From NCBI GenBank assembly GCA_963664715.2, contig CAXXUY010000001.1:558001-622000 (forward strand): DNA of 64,000 bases, in the 5' to 3' direction. Position 1 is the stretch's first letter. Every line of letters starts with the position of its first letter. The position numbers and the translations under genes are program-made. The DNA comes from JAPOXR01 sp963664715. GTDB taxonomy: Bacteria; Pseudomonadota; Alphaproteobacteria; Rhodobacterales; Rhodobacteraceae. The notes below the pieces were generated by a model. It did no database searches. It was not told the origin of the DNA and was given only the letters and a program-made list of their open reading frames with translations. Below are positions 25,701-34,335 of the stretch, piece after piece.

Positions 25701-26726
25701 TTACTCGTCAGTACGGGCATCTCCCGAAGATCCTCGTTGCAGGTAAGAGTAGAACCCGATCGAAGCGATGATGATCAAGCCGGCGGCAACGAGTTGCCAG
25801 AAAAACTGGAACCGCAGGATGACCAGCGCGTTCGTAACCATCGAAAGCAAGAGCACGCCGACGAGAGTGCCAAACATGGTACCTCGTCCTCCGAACAGCG
25901 ATGTTCCGCCAACGACGACGGCCGCGATCGTGTGCAGTGCAAAACCGGCTGCAGCGGTTGACTGTATGGCGTTCAACCGGCCGGTCAGCAGAATTCCGGC
26001 AATGGCCGCACAAAGGCCCATGACCGTGTAGTGAAGGATTTTCTGGCGATTCACGTTGATGCCGGTCAGCACGGCTGCTTCCCGGTTCGCACCGATCGCC
26101 ACGGCATACCTGCCAAGCCAGGTCCGGTGGTAGATCAGAAAACCGATCCCCAGGGCGATGAGGCCGACGACGGCTGCCGTCGGGAACACGTCTGCAATAC
26201 GGCCCCTGCCCAGGAACGGGATCGGTTCCGGGAATCTTGCCAGGACCACCCCCGCGGCCAGCACGAGGGCCAGTCCCCGGTAGATCTGATCCATGGCGAG
26301 GGTTGCCAGAAGGTCGGGCACGTTGAGCTGGGTAATGACAAGACCGTTGGTTGCACCGCAGGCCAACCCGACCAGAAGCGCGACAATCATTGCCAGGTAG
26401 ACGTTCCAGCCGGCATCCTTGATGAGCAGGGACATGATGATGGCGGACAGTACAGCGACCGCCCCGATGGACAGGTCTATTCCCTTTCCGGTGATGACCA
26501 GCGTCATTGCCATGCCAAGCACCATGTAGATGGCGGCGTCCATGAGGATGATCATCAGGTTGCCCAGTTCGAAGAACCGGGACTCTGCGATCAACATCGT
26601 CAGCGACAGCGCTATGATCATGACCAAAGGCCCGACCAGGTTGATATAGCGGCGGAGCCAGGGAAGCTTGACCATTCGCCCGGTAGTCTTCGGGTCGAGG
26701 ACTTCGCCGTTCGTGGCTATGGACAT
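25701..26726 (-). CDS. Sugar ABC transporter permease (RbsC family)
   Basis: A 341-residue inner-membrane permease with 8-10 hydrophobic spans. RbsC-family motifs are visible: GMAMTLVITGKGIDLSIGAV, LNVPDLLATLAM, the cytoplasmic loop AIGANREAAVLTGINVNRQK that contacts the ATPase, and VVVGGTSLFGGRGTMFGTLVG. A TTG at 26759 overlapping the ATPase stop is possible, but the ATG at 26726, with GGGGAAG upstream, is chosen. Only one permease gene is present, so it should form a homodimer. The binding-protein gene follows after an 82-base gap. Confidence 0.87.
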   Translation of the reverse strand: MSIATNGEVLDPKTTGRMVKLPWLRRYINLVGPLVMIIALSLTMLIAESRFFELGNLMIILMDAAIYMVLGMAMTLVITGKGIDLSIGAVAVLSAIIMSLLIKDAGWNVYLAMIVALLVGLACGATNGLVITQLNVPDLLATLAMDQIYRGLALVLAAGVVLARFPEPIPFLGRGRIADVFPTAAVVGLIALGIGFLIYHRTWLGRYAVAIGANREAAVLTGINVNRQKILHYTVMGLCAAIAGILLTGRLNAIQSTAAAGFALHTIAAVVVGGTSLFGGRGTMFGTLVGVLLLSMVTNALVILRFQFFWQLVAAGLIIIASIGFYSYLQRGSSGDARTDE

Positions 26727-26755
26727 ACAGGCTTCCCCATCAGTGCGGCCCGGGT

Positions 26756-27523
26756 TCAAACGACCGCGGCACGCGTTTCAGACCCGACAATGAGTCCCAA
26801 CACGTCGCGTTGCGTTGCCCCTTCGACCTCAACTATACCGACACGCCTTCCGCCCCGCAGAACCAGTATCCGGTCCGCAACTCCGAAGACGTGGTCAAGA
26901 TTGTGACTGATCAGGATGATCGGTGTGCCGCGTTCACGCACGGACCTGATCAGGTTCAGCGTGTTGCGGGTTTCTTCCGGACCCAGGGAAGCGGTCGGTT
27001 CATCCATCACCAAGACCTTGAGGTCTGTCCTGTGCACTGCCCGCGCGATGGCAACTGCCTGCCGTTGACCGCCCGAGAAGTTTCGGGTCGGCTCCTCGAT
27101 GTCCGGGAGTTTGATGCCGACCCGTCGCCGCAGGATTTCAACCGCGTCCCGACGCATCTTCTTGTTGTCGATGAACGGAAGTCCTGCGATCCAGCGAAAC
27201 GGTTCGTCGCCGAGAAACACGTTGTGCGGAGCCGGCAACGTGTCGACAAGGCCCAAATCCTGGTAGACTGCCGCGATTCCGGCATCGATCGATTCACGTC
27301 GCGAACGCACATTTGCTGGTTGTCCGTCCACCTCGATGTATCCGGAGTCGGCCTGATACACCCCGGTCAGCACCTTGATCAGGGTGGTCTTCCCGGCACC
27401 GTTGTCCCCGACGATGGCCAGGATTTCGTTGGGAAGGAGTTCCAGGTCGACGTCTATGAGTGCACGCAGGCCGCCAAACGACTTGTTGATGCCTTTCATT
27501 GCAAGGACATAGTCCTGTTGCAT
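26756..27523 (-). CDS. Sugar ABC transporter ATP-binding protein, single-domain
   Basis: A 255-residue ATPase with one ABC domain, unlike the two-domain RbsA/LsrA type; it resembles FrcA/XylG half-proteins. Walker A GDNGAGKTT lies at 39-47, signature FSGGQRQAVAIARA near 150, Walker B VLVMDEPTASL near 170 and the H-loop ISHNLDHV near 205. It is first in the transporter run; the stop overlaps the possible TTG of the permease. Upstream lies a 660-base gap with candidate control elements. Confidence 0.9.
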   Translation of the reverse strand: MQQDYVLAMKGINKSFGGLRALIDVDLELLPNEILAIVGDNGAGKTTLIKVLTGVYQADSGYIEVDGQPANVRSRRESIDAGIAAVYQDLGLVDTLPAPHNVFLGDEPFRWIAGLPFIDNKKMRRDAVEILRRRVGIKLPDIEEPTRNFSGGQRQAVAIARAVHRTDLKVLVMDEPTASLGPEETRNTLNLIRSVRERGTPIILISHNLDHVFGVADRILVLRGGRRVGIVEVEGATQRDVLGLIVGSETRAAVV

Positions 27524-28184
27524 GCAATTCTCCCCGGCTTGACCCCCGGAGCCTCACATGCTTGCAGGATTGGTGATTGCTCGCGTGACAGTGAGTGTCA
27601 CAGGCCCGGGACGGCCAACGCCCGGGGACTGTAACCGCAATCCAGAACCATGTCAAAACCATCCCGGCGACGATCACTCGGGTTTATGTATTGAGTAAAA
27701 TATTGAAAAGAAACAAGAATTGACATGATAGCTGAAGGATGTGCATGAGATGCCCGGAACGGGTACGGGACTTCGAAACCCGAAAGCCAGCTTTTCGAAG
27801 TTGGCTGCGAATGCACCAACCGGCGAATCGATAGTTCACCGGACGGTTAATTGCCAAATTGCCTGCAAGGCAGGCCTGGATTTGGCCTGGAGACGCCAGG
27901 GATTCGCTTGATTGGGTGTGTGGATCGGGTGGCAGAAGCCGGTCGCGAGGGGCGGAATGGTCCTCCTGGTCAATCGGCGAAGCAGGCCTCTTCGGCGCAT
28001 TCTTCGGTTGTCTTCTTGCCGGCGGAAGCAACCGGTGGCTGATTTCCAGGCCAGGCAAGCACCGATCCTCCGAATGCCGTGCGGGCCGGAGGTTTGGCCA
28101 ACTGAAGGCGCTATCCGTCAGCCGTTGCCGGCAAGACCGCGGTGATGCGGCAAGCGGGACGTCTGCGGAAGATGTCAGTAAGGA
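27524..28184. other. Gap upstream of the LuxP-like transporter operon
   Basis: About 660 bases without a recognisable gene. The part at 27680-27740 is distinctly AT-rich and is the probable promoter region of the transporter operon. The remainder (27850-28180) is downstream of the EamA gene and shows nothing I can name. Confidence 0.5.
27690..27723. repeat. Three direct copies of ATTGA upstream of the transporter operon
   Basis: ATTGA occurs at 27690-27694, 27702-27706 and 27719-27723, that is at spacings of 12 and 17 bases, in the AT-rich patch 165-200 bases upstream of the ATPase start. Possible regulator contacts; weak by itself because the element is short and AT-rich. Confidence 0.3.
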
Positions 28185-29123
28185 TCACCGGTCTTTCCGA
28201 TCAGAAACGAGGTTCGAAACCAGCCGGCCCATCCATTGCGGAAGCCGGCCATCCATGAACAGAAGTCCCAGGCCGATGATCAATGCCCCAACCAGTTCGT
28301 GGCGAAGGATCGGCTCGGACAGGAACAGGTTGCCGAGCAGCAAAGCCGTGACAGGGATGAGCAGGGTGACCAGCATGACATTGCTGCCGCCGGCACGAAC
28401 CAGGATTTCGAAGAAGACGATATATGCAAGGGCAGTTCCAAACAGCGCAAGCGCCCCGATGGCCAGCCAGGCTTCTCCACTCGGCATAGGAAGCGCCCAT
28501 GGACGATCAACAACAGCCACTGCAACCGTGATGACCAGCGTCGACGAGATGAGTTGGCACGTCGCCGACTTCAGTGGAGGAACATCGGCAAGATGGCGGC
28601 GACCCCAGAGGGCCGAAAACCCGTAACTTAGTGCTGCGCTGAGGCAGAGTCCGATTCCCAGAAGCCGCAAGTCTCCGTTGAGCGCATCGGGTCGGCAGAT
28701 GACTGCAACCCCGCCAATCCCCACGAGCACACCGACGACCCTGTTCATGGACAATCGCTCCTCCCTGAAGGATGCCATCACGAGTACGGTGAACAAGGGT
28801 GTCATGGCATTCAGTATGGATGCCAATCCGACACTTACGATTGTCTGCCCCGCGTTGAGAAGACTGAATGGCAGGACATTGTTGAGTATGCCCATGACCA
28901 GAAAGGGCTTCCAATCCGAAAAACTGCGCGGAAGGGAATGGCCGGCAAGGATCAGGATCGCAAGGAGGATGGCGGCGGCGATTCCCACCCGCGCCAGCAC
29001 GACAGTAAGGGGAGGAATTTCTGTAACTGCGACTCCGACGCAGAAGAAGGCGCTGCCCCAGAGTACGGAAAGCAGGACCAACAGGCCCCATTCCGCGGCA
29101 TTCATCGTCTTTGCCTGTTGCAT
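28185..29123 (-). CDS. EamA/DMT family transporter
   Basis: A 312-residue inner-membrane exporter with ten predicted spans in two EamA repeats (about 10-140 and 155-290; the second ends with PVTALLLGNLFLSEPI, a usual DMT motif). Such proteins export amino acids, nucleobases or other metabolites; the substrate is not evident. The ATG at 29123 is chosen because GGAGG lies seven bases upstream and the first membrane span follows directly; a frame 45 codons longer has no support. No operon partner is close. Confidence 0.88.
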   Translation of the reverse strand: MQQAKTMNAAEWGLLVLLSVLWGSAFFCVGVAVTEIPPLTVVLARVGIAAAILLAILILAGHSLPRSFSDWKPFLVMGILNNVLPFSLLNAGQTIVSVGLASILNAMTPLFTVLVMASFREERLSMNRVVGVLVGIGGVAVICRPDALNGDLRLLGIGLCLSAALSYGFSALWGRRHLADVPPLKSATCQLISSTLVITVAVAVVDRPWALPMPSGEAWLAIGALALFGTALAYIVFFEILVRAGGSNVMLVTLLIPVTALLLGNLFLSEPILRHELVGALIIGLGLLFMDGRLPQWMGRLVSNLVSDRKDR

Positions 29124-29545
29124 GGACAGCCTCCAAGCCAGGGCATCTTCGGTATGGTAACCGCCAAGAGTGTTCAGGGGGCAGGCGGTGGCAGGGATCC
29201 GGTTGCATTGCTTCGTCCCGGCGTCGCTGAATTGCAATCGCCGATTTGTGCTCGTCAATTCCCGGCGGCAAACTGTTGCGGGTTTGTCGAGGTCATCGTG
29301 GCAGCTTCAACCGCTTCACATGCCCGCGTCATCTCTGCGTGTCCGATATGTCCTGTGTCCTGGATGTCGGGGTTCAGGTTGCGGGAGGAGACACGGCGGA
29401 CAAACGGAGCCGGTCTTGTACGAGGCCGCAGGCCTCTCACGGATATCGGGCGCCGGGACCATTCCCTGCCTTTCTCGTCGCAGTAGCCGATGTGGCTTGA
29501 TGTCCGGTATTGGTGAATTCGCGCTGGAAGCTGGCGGTTGGGCCG
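29124..29545. other. Gap between EamA and acyl-CoA dehydrogenase genes
   Basis: 422 bases, both flanking genes on the minus strand. No domain, RNA or clear repeat seen. It should contain the EamA promoter. Confidence 0.45.
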
Positions 29546-30706
29546 TCAGGGCCGGGACTGAGTGCCGACAATCGACCCCGCGATCAAATTACGCAGCATT
29601 TCTGCCGTGCCGCCGCCGATCGTGAACATGCGCGCATCGCGAACCATGCGCTCGATCGGTAGATCCCGGGAATAGCCGGCTGCGCCGTGGATCTGCAGGG
29701 CTTCGTTTGTGACCTTGATTGCGGTCTCGGAGGCTAGGAGCTTTGCCTGTGCTGCCTCCACCTTGTCGGGAAAGCCCGTGCCGGCATTGCCAGCGGCCTT
29801 GTAGATGAGGGCCTGGGAGGCAGCGAGGGCTGTTGCCATGTCTGCCAGCTTCCATTGAATGCCCTGAAACTCGGCGATGGGACGACCGAACTGTTTCCGG
29901 GATCTGGCGTATGCCAATGCCGCTTCATACGCGCCAGCGGCAATTCCATGGGCAACGGCCGCTGCCCCGACCCGCTGGCCGTTATACGCCGTCATCAGGC
30001 TGGCGAATCCCGTTCTGAACCCATCGGGCGTCCTGAGGGACATGTCTTCAGAAACCTCCAGTTCCTCCATTATGACTTCGGTCTCGGGCATGCCCCTGAG
30101 GCCCATGGCCGGGTGCCGCCTTCCCGTCTTCAGCCCCGAGTCCTCACCGCGAACGGCGATGAACCCTCCGATGCCCTTTCGTTCACCATCTTCTATCACC
30201 TGCGCGAATATCAGGTGAATCCTGGAGACTCCGCCGCCGGTAATCCAGTGCTTGGTACCGTTCAGGATATACCTGTCTGCCTTCTTTACCGCGGTTGTCG
30301 TCATCTCTGTTGCGGCACTGCCGGCAGCCGGTTCGGTAATGCAGATTGCCGGCTTGTCACCCTCCAGGACAAACGGCGCGCAGCGTCTCTTCTGCCTGTC
30401 CGTGCCATAGGCCATGATCGCACCGATCGCGCCCAGGTTGGCCTCGACGACGATGCGGCCGGTAACGGCGCAGCAGCGAGCCATCTGTTCAATGACGAGC
30501 ACCGTATCCATGCAGTTCCGACCCTTGCCACCATATTCGGCCGGAATCGTCATGCCCATGAATCCTGCATCCGTCAGGATCTTGACGTTGTTCCACGGAA
30601 ATTCCTCGGTGCGGTCGATCTCTGCCGCCTGTGAGCAGAATTCGTTCTCTGCAAGAAGCCGCGCAGACTTCTGCAACCGAAGCTGCTCGTAGTTCAGCCT
30701 GTGCAA
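29546..30706 (-). CDS. Acyl-CoA dehydrogenase
   Basis: A 386-residue FAD enzyme that oxidises an acyl-CoA to the enoyl-CoA. N-terminal helical domain (about 1-115), middle beta domain with ICITEPAAGSAATEM and KHWITGGG (flavin contacts), and C-terminal helical domain with RSRKQFGRPIAEFQGIQWKLADMA. The C-terminal motif is TIGGGTAEMLRN in place of YEGTxEI, so the usual catalytic glutamate site is altered, as in the isovaleryl/citronellyl-type groups. The start is a TTG at 30706 with GGGAGG five bases upstream; the frame runs on upstream into a broken fumarase gene by chance. Expression without the decayed neighbours is likely but unproven. Confidence 0.87.
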   Translation of the reverse strand: MHRLNYEQLRLQKSARLLAENEFCSQAAEIDRTEEFPWNNVKILTDAGFMGMTIPAEYGGKGRNCMDTVLVIEQMARCCAVTGRIVVEANLGAIGAIMAYGTDRQKRRCAPFVLEGDKPAICITEPAAGSAATEMTTTAVKKADRYILNGTKHWITGGGVSRIHLIFAQVIEDGERKGIGGFIAVRGEDSGLKTGRRHPAMGLRGMPETEVIMEELEVSEDMSLRTPDGFRTGFASLMTAYNGQRVGAAAVAHGIAAGAYEAALAYARSRKQFGRPIAEFQGIQWKLADMATALAASQALIYKAAGNAGTGFPDKVEAAQAKLLASETAIKVTNEALQIHGAAGYSRDLPIERMVRDARMFTIGGGTAEMLRNLIAGSIVGTQSRP

Positions 30707-30827
30707 GTCGCCCTCCCGTTTGGCAGTCTTGGCAGATAGAATGGCGGAAGGGAAACCCTGGTGCAACACTGCGGGGCGGTGCCGGAGCCGATGACTTGAA
30801 CAGTCGAGAGTTCCGGGGACTGTTTCT

Positions 30828-31492
30828 TCAGATGAGTTCAGAGCCGCGGTCGTCAGTCTCTCCGAATCGCCCGAGAACTGCCGGGCGCGTGCCCTCGTAG
30901 ACCTGTGGCAGGCCTTTCGCGATGCGGGCATTCTCTCGCTCGAACAGGCTGTCACCGGATGCATCGCTTTCGACGATGAAGGGGGGCCAATATTCTCGAC
31001 CGCGAACACCCACATGGCCTGGGCCAGGCCGAGTTCTTCACGCCAATGGACTTCACGCACATCCTTGACTCCGCGGCCGAGGAGGGCACCGGTGCCATAT
31101 CCCACCGTGGTCAGGTAGATTGCACCGTGCGGAACGAAGGCCTCACGGTAGGATTCGGGATTCATGCCACCCTTGCCGATGATGATCCTTGCACCGGAAA
31201 TCCGGAACCAGTCGCCGATCCACTTCGAAAACCGGAATGAAGCTGTCGCGGTCACGGCGCCAACCCGGTAACCCGACTCCGGATCCGGTGCGATCGCCGG
31301 GGCGCAGTGGAAATTCGCCGCACTGCTTGCCGGCAACCCGGCAGGCAATGGCGTGCCCTCGTCAATCACATTTCTGTAGACGCCTTCCCGCGCCGTTTAC
31401 ACGTACCCGTCCAGATAGACGACGTCGCCGAGACGCAGTGAGCGAATCTCGGCTTCGCCGGGAGTCGTCGTCAGGCTGACTTTTCGAAGCAT
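30828..31492 (-). pseudogene. Fumarase/tartrate dehydratase beta subunit, broken
   Basis: Encodes a class I (Fe-S) fumarase beta domain: MLRKVSLTTTP start at 31492, VIDEGTPLPAG, the ISGARIIIGKGGM motif, and the terminal region FIVESDASGDSLFE...VYEGTRPAVLGRFGET. Two lesions are visible. A TAA at 31399-31397 falls between DGYV and TAREGVYRN, where the family is continuous. Near 30987 the frame shifts within a run of six C (minus strand), after VENIGPP, and the last 60 residues continue in another frame to a stop at 30828. The start overlaps the alpha-subunit frame by 22 bases, the usual coupled arrangement. Confidence 0.85.
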
Positions 31493-32109
31493 TGATCTAG
31501 GGGCCAATCGACGGTCTCCCTGCGCTGATAGGCTGTAAACCATTGCGGGTCGGTACGGTACTCGACTGTTCCGTTGTCATGCACCCTGGCGCAGGCCCGG
31601 CGCGATGACAGACAGAACGCGTGCACGCTCATCTGCAGTCCTCCGGTGTGGCAATTGCCGACCTCGATGTGGCAGTCGATCACCATCGGCTTGCCAACAA
31701 ATCCCATGGCGCCCATTCCGATCCGGTTGCCGAGATCCTTCGGGTCCATTTCGAGTTCGGCAATCTTCGGATCCGGATTCCTGTCACCAACCGTGCGCAG
31801 ACACGCTGCGCGCTTGCCCAGGACCATGCAGGTGTCCTTTGAACCCCCAAGCCCGATGGCGATGATTGCCGGCTGGCATGCAAGGCCGCGTTTGCCGAAC
31901 GCAACGAGCGTGTCCAGGCAGAAACACTTCTTGCCTTCAATGCCGTCGCTCGGGAACAGCATGCGGTAGTCAGTGCCGAACAGGCCGCACTTGTGAACCG
32001 TTGTCAGGTCGACCCAGTCGCCATCCGGCTCGAAGGCGTACTCGATCTCGGGAGCGTTGATGCCAACATTGTTGTCGTGGTCCGTGCGCCAGATCGGGTG
32101 GAAACGATT
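31471..32109 (-). pseudogene. Fumarase/tartrate dehydratase alpha subunit, N-terminus lost
   Basis: In-frame homology to the class I fumarase alpha subunit runs from HDNNVGINAPEIEY through FGTDYRMLFPSDGIEG, GLACQPAIIAIGLGGSKDT, RNPDPKIAELEMD and GMGAMGFVGKPMVIDCHIE to the end at 31471. The N-terminal third, with the first iron-sulfur cysteine, is missing: a TGA lies directly before this frame at 32112-32110 and the preceding sequence belongs to a different gene (sdhC-like), so a deletion has joined the two. It cannot make a working enzyme. Confidence 0.83.
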
Positions 32110-32335
32110 TCAGGTATTCATGCACGATCGTCCTTATCCCGATAGATGCATGAACCGAGACGGCCACCACGAACAGCGTGTCGTAGAGTCCCCACCACAG
32201 GCTTCCCTGCGTGCGAAGCAGGATCTCACCCGCGCTCAACCCTCCCTGTACGGCGTAGATCATGACGCCAATGTGGCCGAGGACGAGCGGCGCCATGACA
32301 ACAGCGCTGATTCGCTGGACAAGGTAGAGTCGCAA
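31970..32335 (-). pseudogene. Succinate dehydrogenase membrane subunit (SdhC-like), 3' end replaced
   Basis: From the ATG at 32335 about 75 residues resemble the membrane-anchor cytochrome b subunit: MRLYLVQRISAVVMAPLVLGH, a second span WWGLYDTLFVVAVSVHASIGI and RTIVHEYL. The two histidines (H21, H62) fit haem/quinone-region histidines. After about residue 78 the frame enters out-of-frame fumarase alpha sequence, giving an arginine-rich nonsense tail to 31970. Twelve bases follow the sdhB stop. The joined gene has lost its third span. Confidence 0.75.
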
Positions 32336-32347
32336 TTCAGGTACCGC

Positions 32348-33079
32348 CTACAATTCACCCCTGATTACAGCCAGTGCTGATTCTCTCTTGAGGCCAGTGA
32401 TTGATGCCGTCGGATTCAGACCGACCGGACAGAAGGCTGAACAGCCCTGCTGGGAATGGCAGTTCTGACATCCACCGTTTCCCGAAACAGCCCTGAGCCG
32501 TTCTGTTCTTGCACCGTCTCTTGCGTCGTTGACGATCGACAATGTGCGGTTCAGCGCGGCTGGCCCGAGATACCCCTGATTCAGTTCAACGACATCGCAT
32601 GCGGCATGGCAGACGCCGCAATTGCTTCACTCGATGGCCGCGTCCGCTGCCACTCTCTCGGGGTCGTCCGGCAGGATCGTTGCGAATTCGTCATCCGGCG
32701 AATCCGGCTGGTGGAAGACGCCCTCGGCCTTCAGCCACTTGTCGAAGAACACTGTCATGTCAGTTGCCAGATCCCTTATGACGGGAAAGTTCCGAAGTGG
32801 TCCAACCGTAAGCGACATGTCCCGGGCGATTTTCTTGACACGAGTTCGGCAGGTCCAGCTTGGCTTGCCATTGACCATCATGGCCCAGGAACCGCACATT
32901 CCGACCCTGCTGGAGAAACGGTATGCCAGCCCTGGTTCCAGATTCTGGTGAATCCATGTGAAGACGTCGAGGACAGTTTGATTCTATTGGGCGGGAACAG
33001 CGTAACGGACATAACCTCCGTTTTCGCGGTCACCACGCCAGATCAGCACATCGAGGTAGTCTGCGACTCTCTGATTCAT
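32348..33079 (-). pseudogene. Succinate dehydrogenase/fumarate reductase iron-sulfur subunit (SdhB/FrdB), broken by two stops
   Basis: One reading frame of 243 codons from an ATG at 33079 gives an SdhB-like protein: NGGYVRYAVPAQ, TVLDVFTWIHQNLEPGLAYRF, RVGMCGSWAMMVNG, then NCGVCHAACDVVELN and a final QNCHSQQGCSAFCPVGLNP. It is interrupted by TAG at 32986-32984 and TGA at 32629-32627. The TGA sits where the first cysteine of the second cluster motif is expected. Two [2Fe-2S] ligands are also changed (FSSR for FACR, GSW for GSC), so decay is advanced. No sdhA is found upstream, where an unrelated ABC gene begins 125 bases away. Confidence 0.85.
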
Positions 33080-33204
33080 CCGTAACGTCTGCAACTGTCG
33101 CGACTTGATACATTCCAGCCAGTGCAGGTTTCGTGGTCACAAGAAGATCTTGACCCGCAAATCTCTGTCCACCGCTGAAGGGTGAGCGACGGCTGCGGGC
33201 CGGT

Positions 33205-34320
33205 CTAGTTCATGCGTTCCCCGGATTCCGCATCGAATACATGAGCAAGCGGGAAGTTGAGGCGAAACGGGAGCCGATCCCCGGCGACGGTATCAAACCG
33301 GCCCCGGATCAGGATCGTAACTTCACCGCTCGGCGCAGACGCAACGATGTGCGTGTCGAGACCGGTGACCTCGACAAGAACGACCTCGGCCGGAATCTCT
33401 CCAAAGGATTCACCACCCTCGGAAACCGGATCGGATCCCGGCAATGAAATGTGTTCGGGCCTTATTCCCAGGAGGCATTTCTGATCCGGGCTGGTCTTTT
33501 CTGCGCCCGGCAGCGTTCCCGGCGGAATGGGGATCGGAGCGCCACCTTGCGGGACAAAGCAAAGTTGACCATTCGAACGTTCGAAGGTCCCACCCATCAG
33601 GTTCATGGCGGGAGAACCGATAAAACCTGCCACGAAGACATTCGCTGGCCTGTCGTAGAGTTCAAGTGGGGTGCCAATCTGCTCGATCCTGCCTTCGCGC
33701 AAGATGACAACCTGCTCTGCCATCGTCATGGCCTCGACCTGGTCGTGGGTCACGAAGATCATGGTCGTGCCCAGCCGGTGATGCAGCCGTTTGATCTCTG
33801 CCCGCATCTGGACGCGGAGCTTGGCATCAAGATTTGAAAGGGGTTCGTCAAAGAGAAACACCTTCGGGTCACGGACTATTGCCCGGCCCATCGCCACTCT
33901 CTGGCGTTGGCCACCAGACAGGTGCCGCGGATATCGGTCCAGCAGGTCTTCGAGGCCGAGGATGCGAGCGGCTTCCCACATGCGGTCGTTGCTTTCCGCG
34001 CGGGTGCAGCGTGCCATCCGCAGCGAAAACAGCATGTTTTCCGCGACCGTCATGTGCGGATAGAGCGCGTAGTTCTGAAACACCATCGCCACGTCACGAT
34101 CCTTTGGAGCGAGATGGTTCACCGCGTTGCCGTCAACGTAGATTTCGCCATAGTCAATGTGTTCAAGGCCGGCAATCATGCGGAGCAACGTGGATTTGCC
34201 ACAACCGGACGGACCAATCAGTGCCAAGAAACACCCTGAGGGCACTTCAAAATCGACGTCGCGCAACACGGCATCCCTGCCGAAATCCTTGCCGACCGAA
34301 CTGAATGCAACCTGTACCAT
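33205..34320 (-). CDS. Carbohydrate-type ABC transporter ATP-binding protein (MalK/UgpC family)
   Basis: A 371-residue ATPase with an N-terminal ABC domain (Walker A GPSGCGKST at 37-45, signature LSGGQRQRVAMGRA, Walker B VFLFDEPLSNLDAKLR) and a C-terminal OB-type regulatory domain (about 240-360, with LLGIRPEHI). It is the last gene of the operon binding protein-permease-permease-NIF3-NMT1-like-ATPase; 15 bases separate it from the NMT1-like gene. It energises the two permeases. Confidence 0.92.
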   Translation of the reverse strand: MVQVAFSSVGKDFGRDAVLRDVDFEVPSGCFLALIGPSGCGKSTLLRMIAGLEHIDYGEIYVDGNAVNHLAPKDRDVAMVFQNYALYPHMTVAENMLFSLRMARCTRAESNDRMWEAARILGLEDLLDRYPRHLSGGQRQRVAMGRAIVRDPKVFLFDEPLSNLDAKLRVQMRAEIKRLHHRLGTTMIFVTHDQVEAMTMAEQVVILREGRIEQIGTPLELYDRPANVFVAGFIGSPAMNLMGGTFERSNGQLCFVPQGGAPIPIPPGTLPGAEKTSPDQKCLLGIRPEHISLPGSDPVSEGGESFGEIPAEVVLVEVTGLDTHIVASAPSGEVTILIRGRFDTVAGDRLPFRLNFPLAHVFDAESGERMN

Positions 34321-34335
34321 CGATGCCTCTCTTGC

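Noticed and set aside
18517..27523. Naming the block as a true lsr operon
   Set aside because: The kinase, regulator and aldolase match only at class level, LsrG and a second permease are missing, and the kinase motif suggests a different substrate.
32627..32629. In-frame TGA at a cysteine position of SdhB, a possible selenocysteine codon
   Set aside because: A second stop (TAG), mutated cluster ligands and broken neighbours make decay the simpler explanation, and I saw no convincing bacterial SECIS hairpin directly after it.
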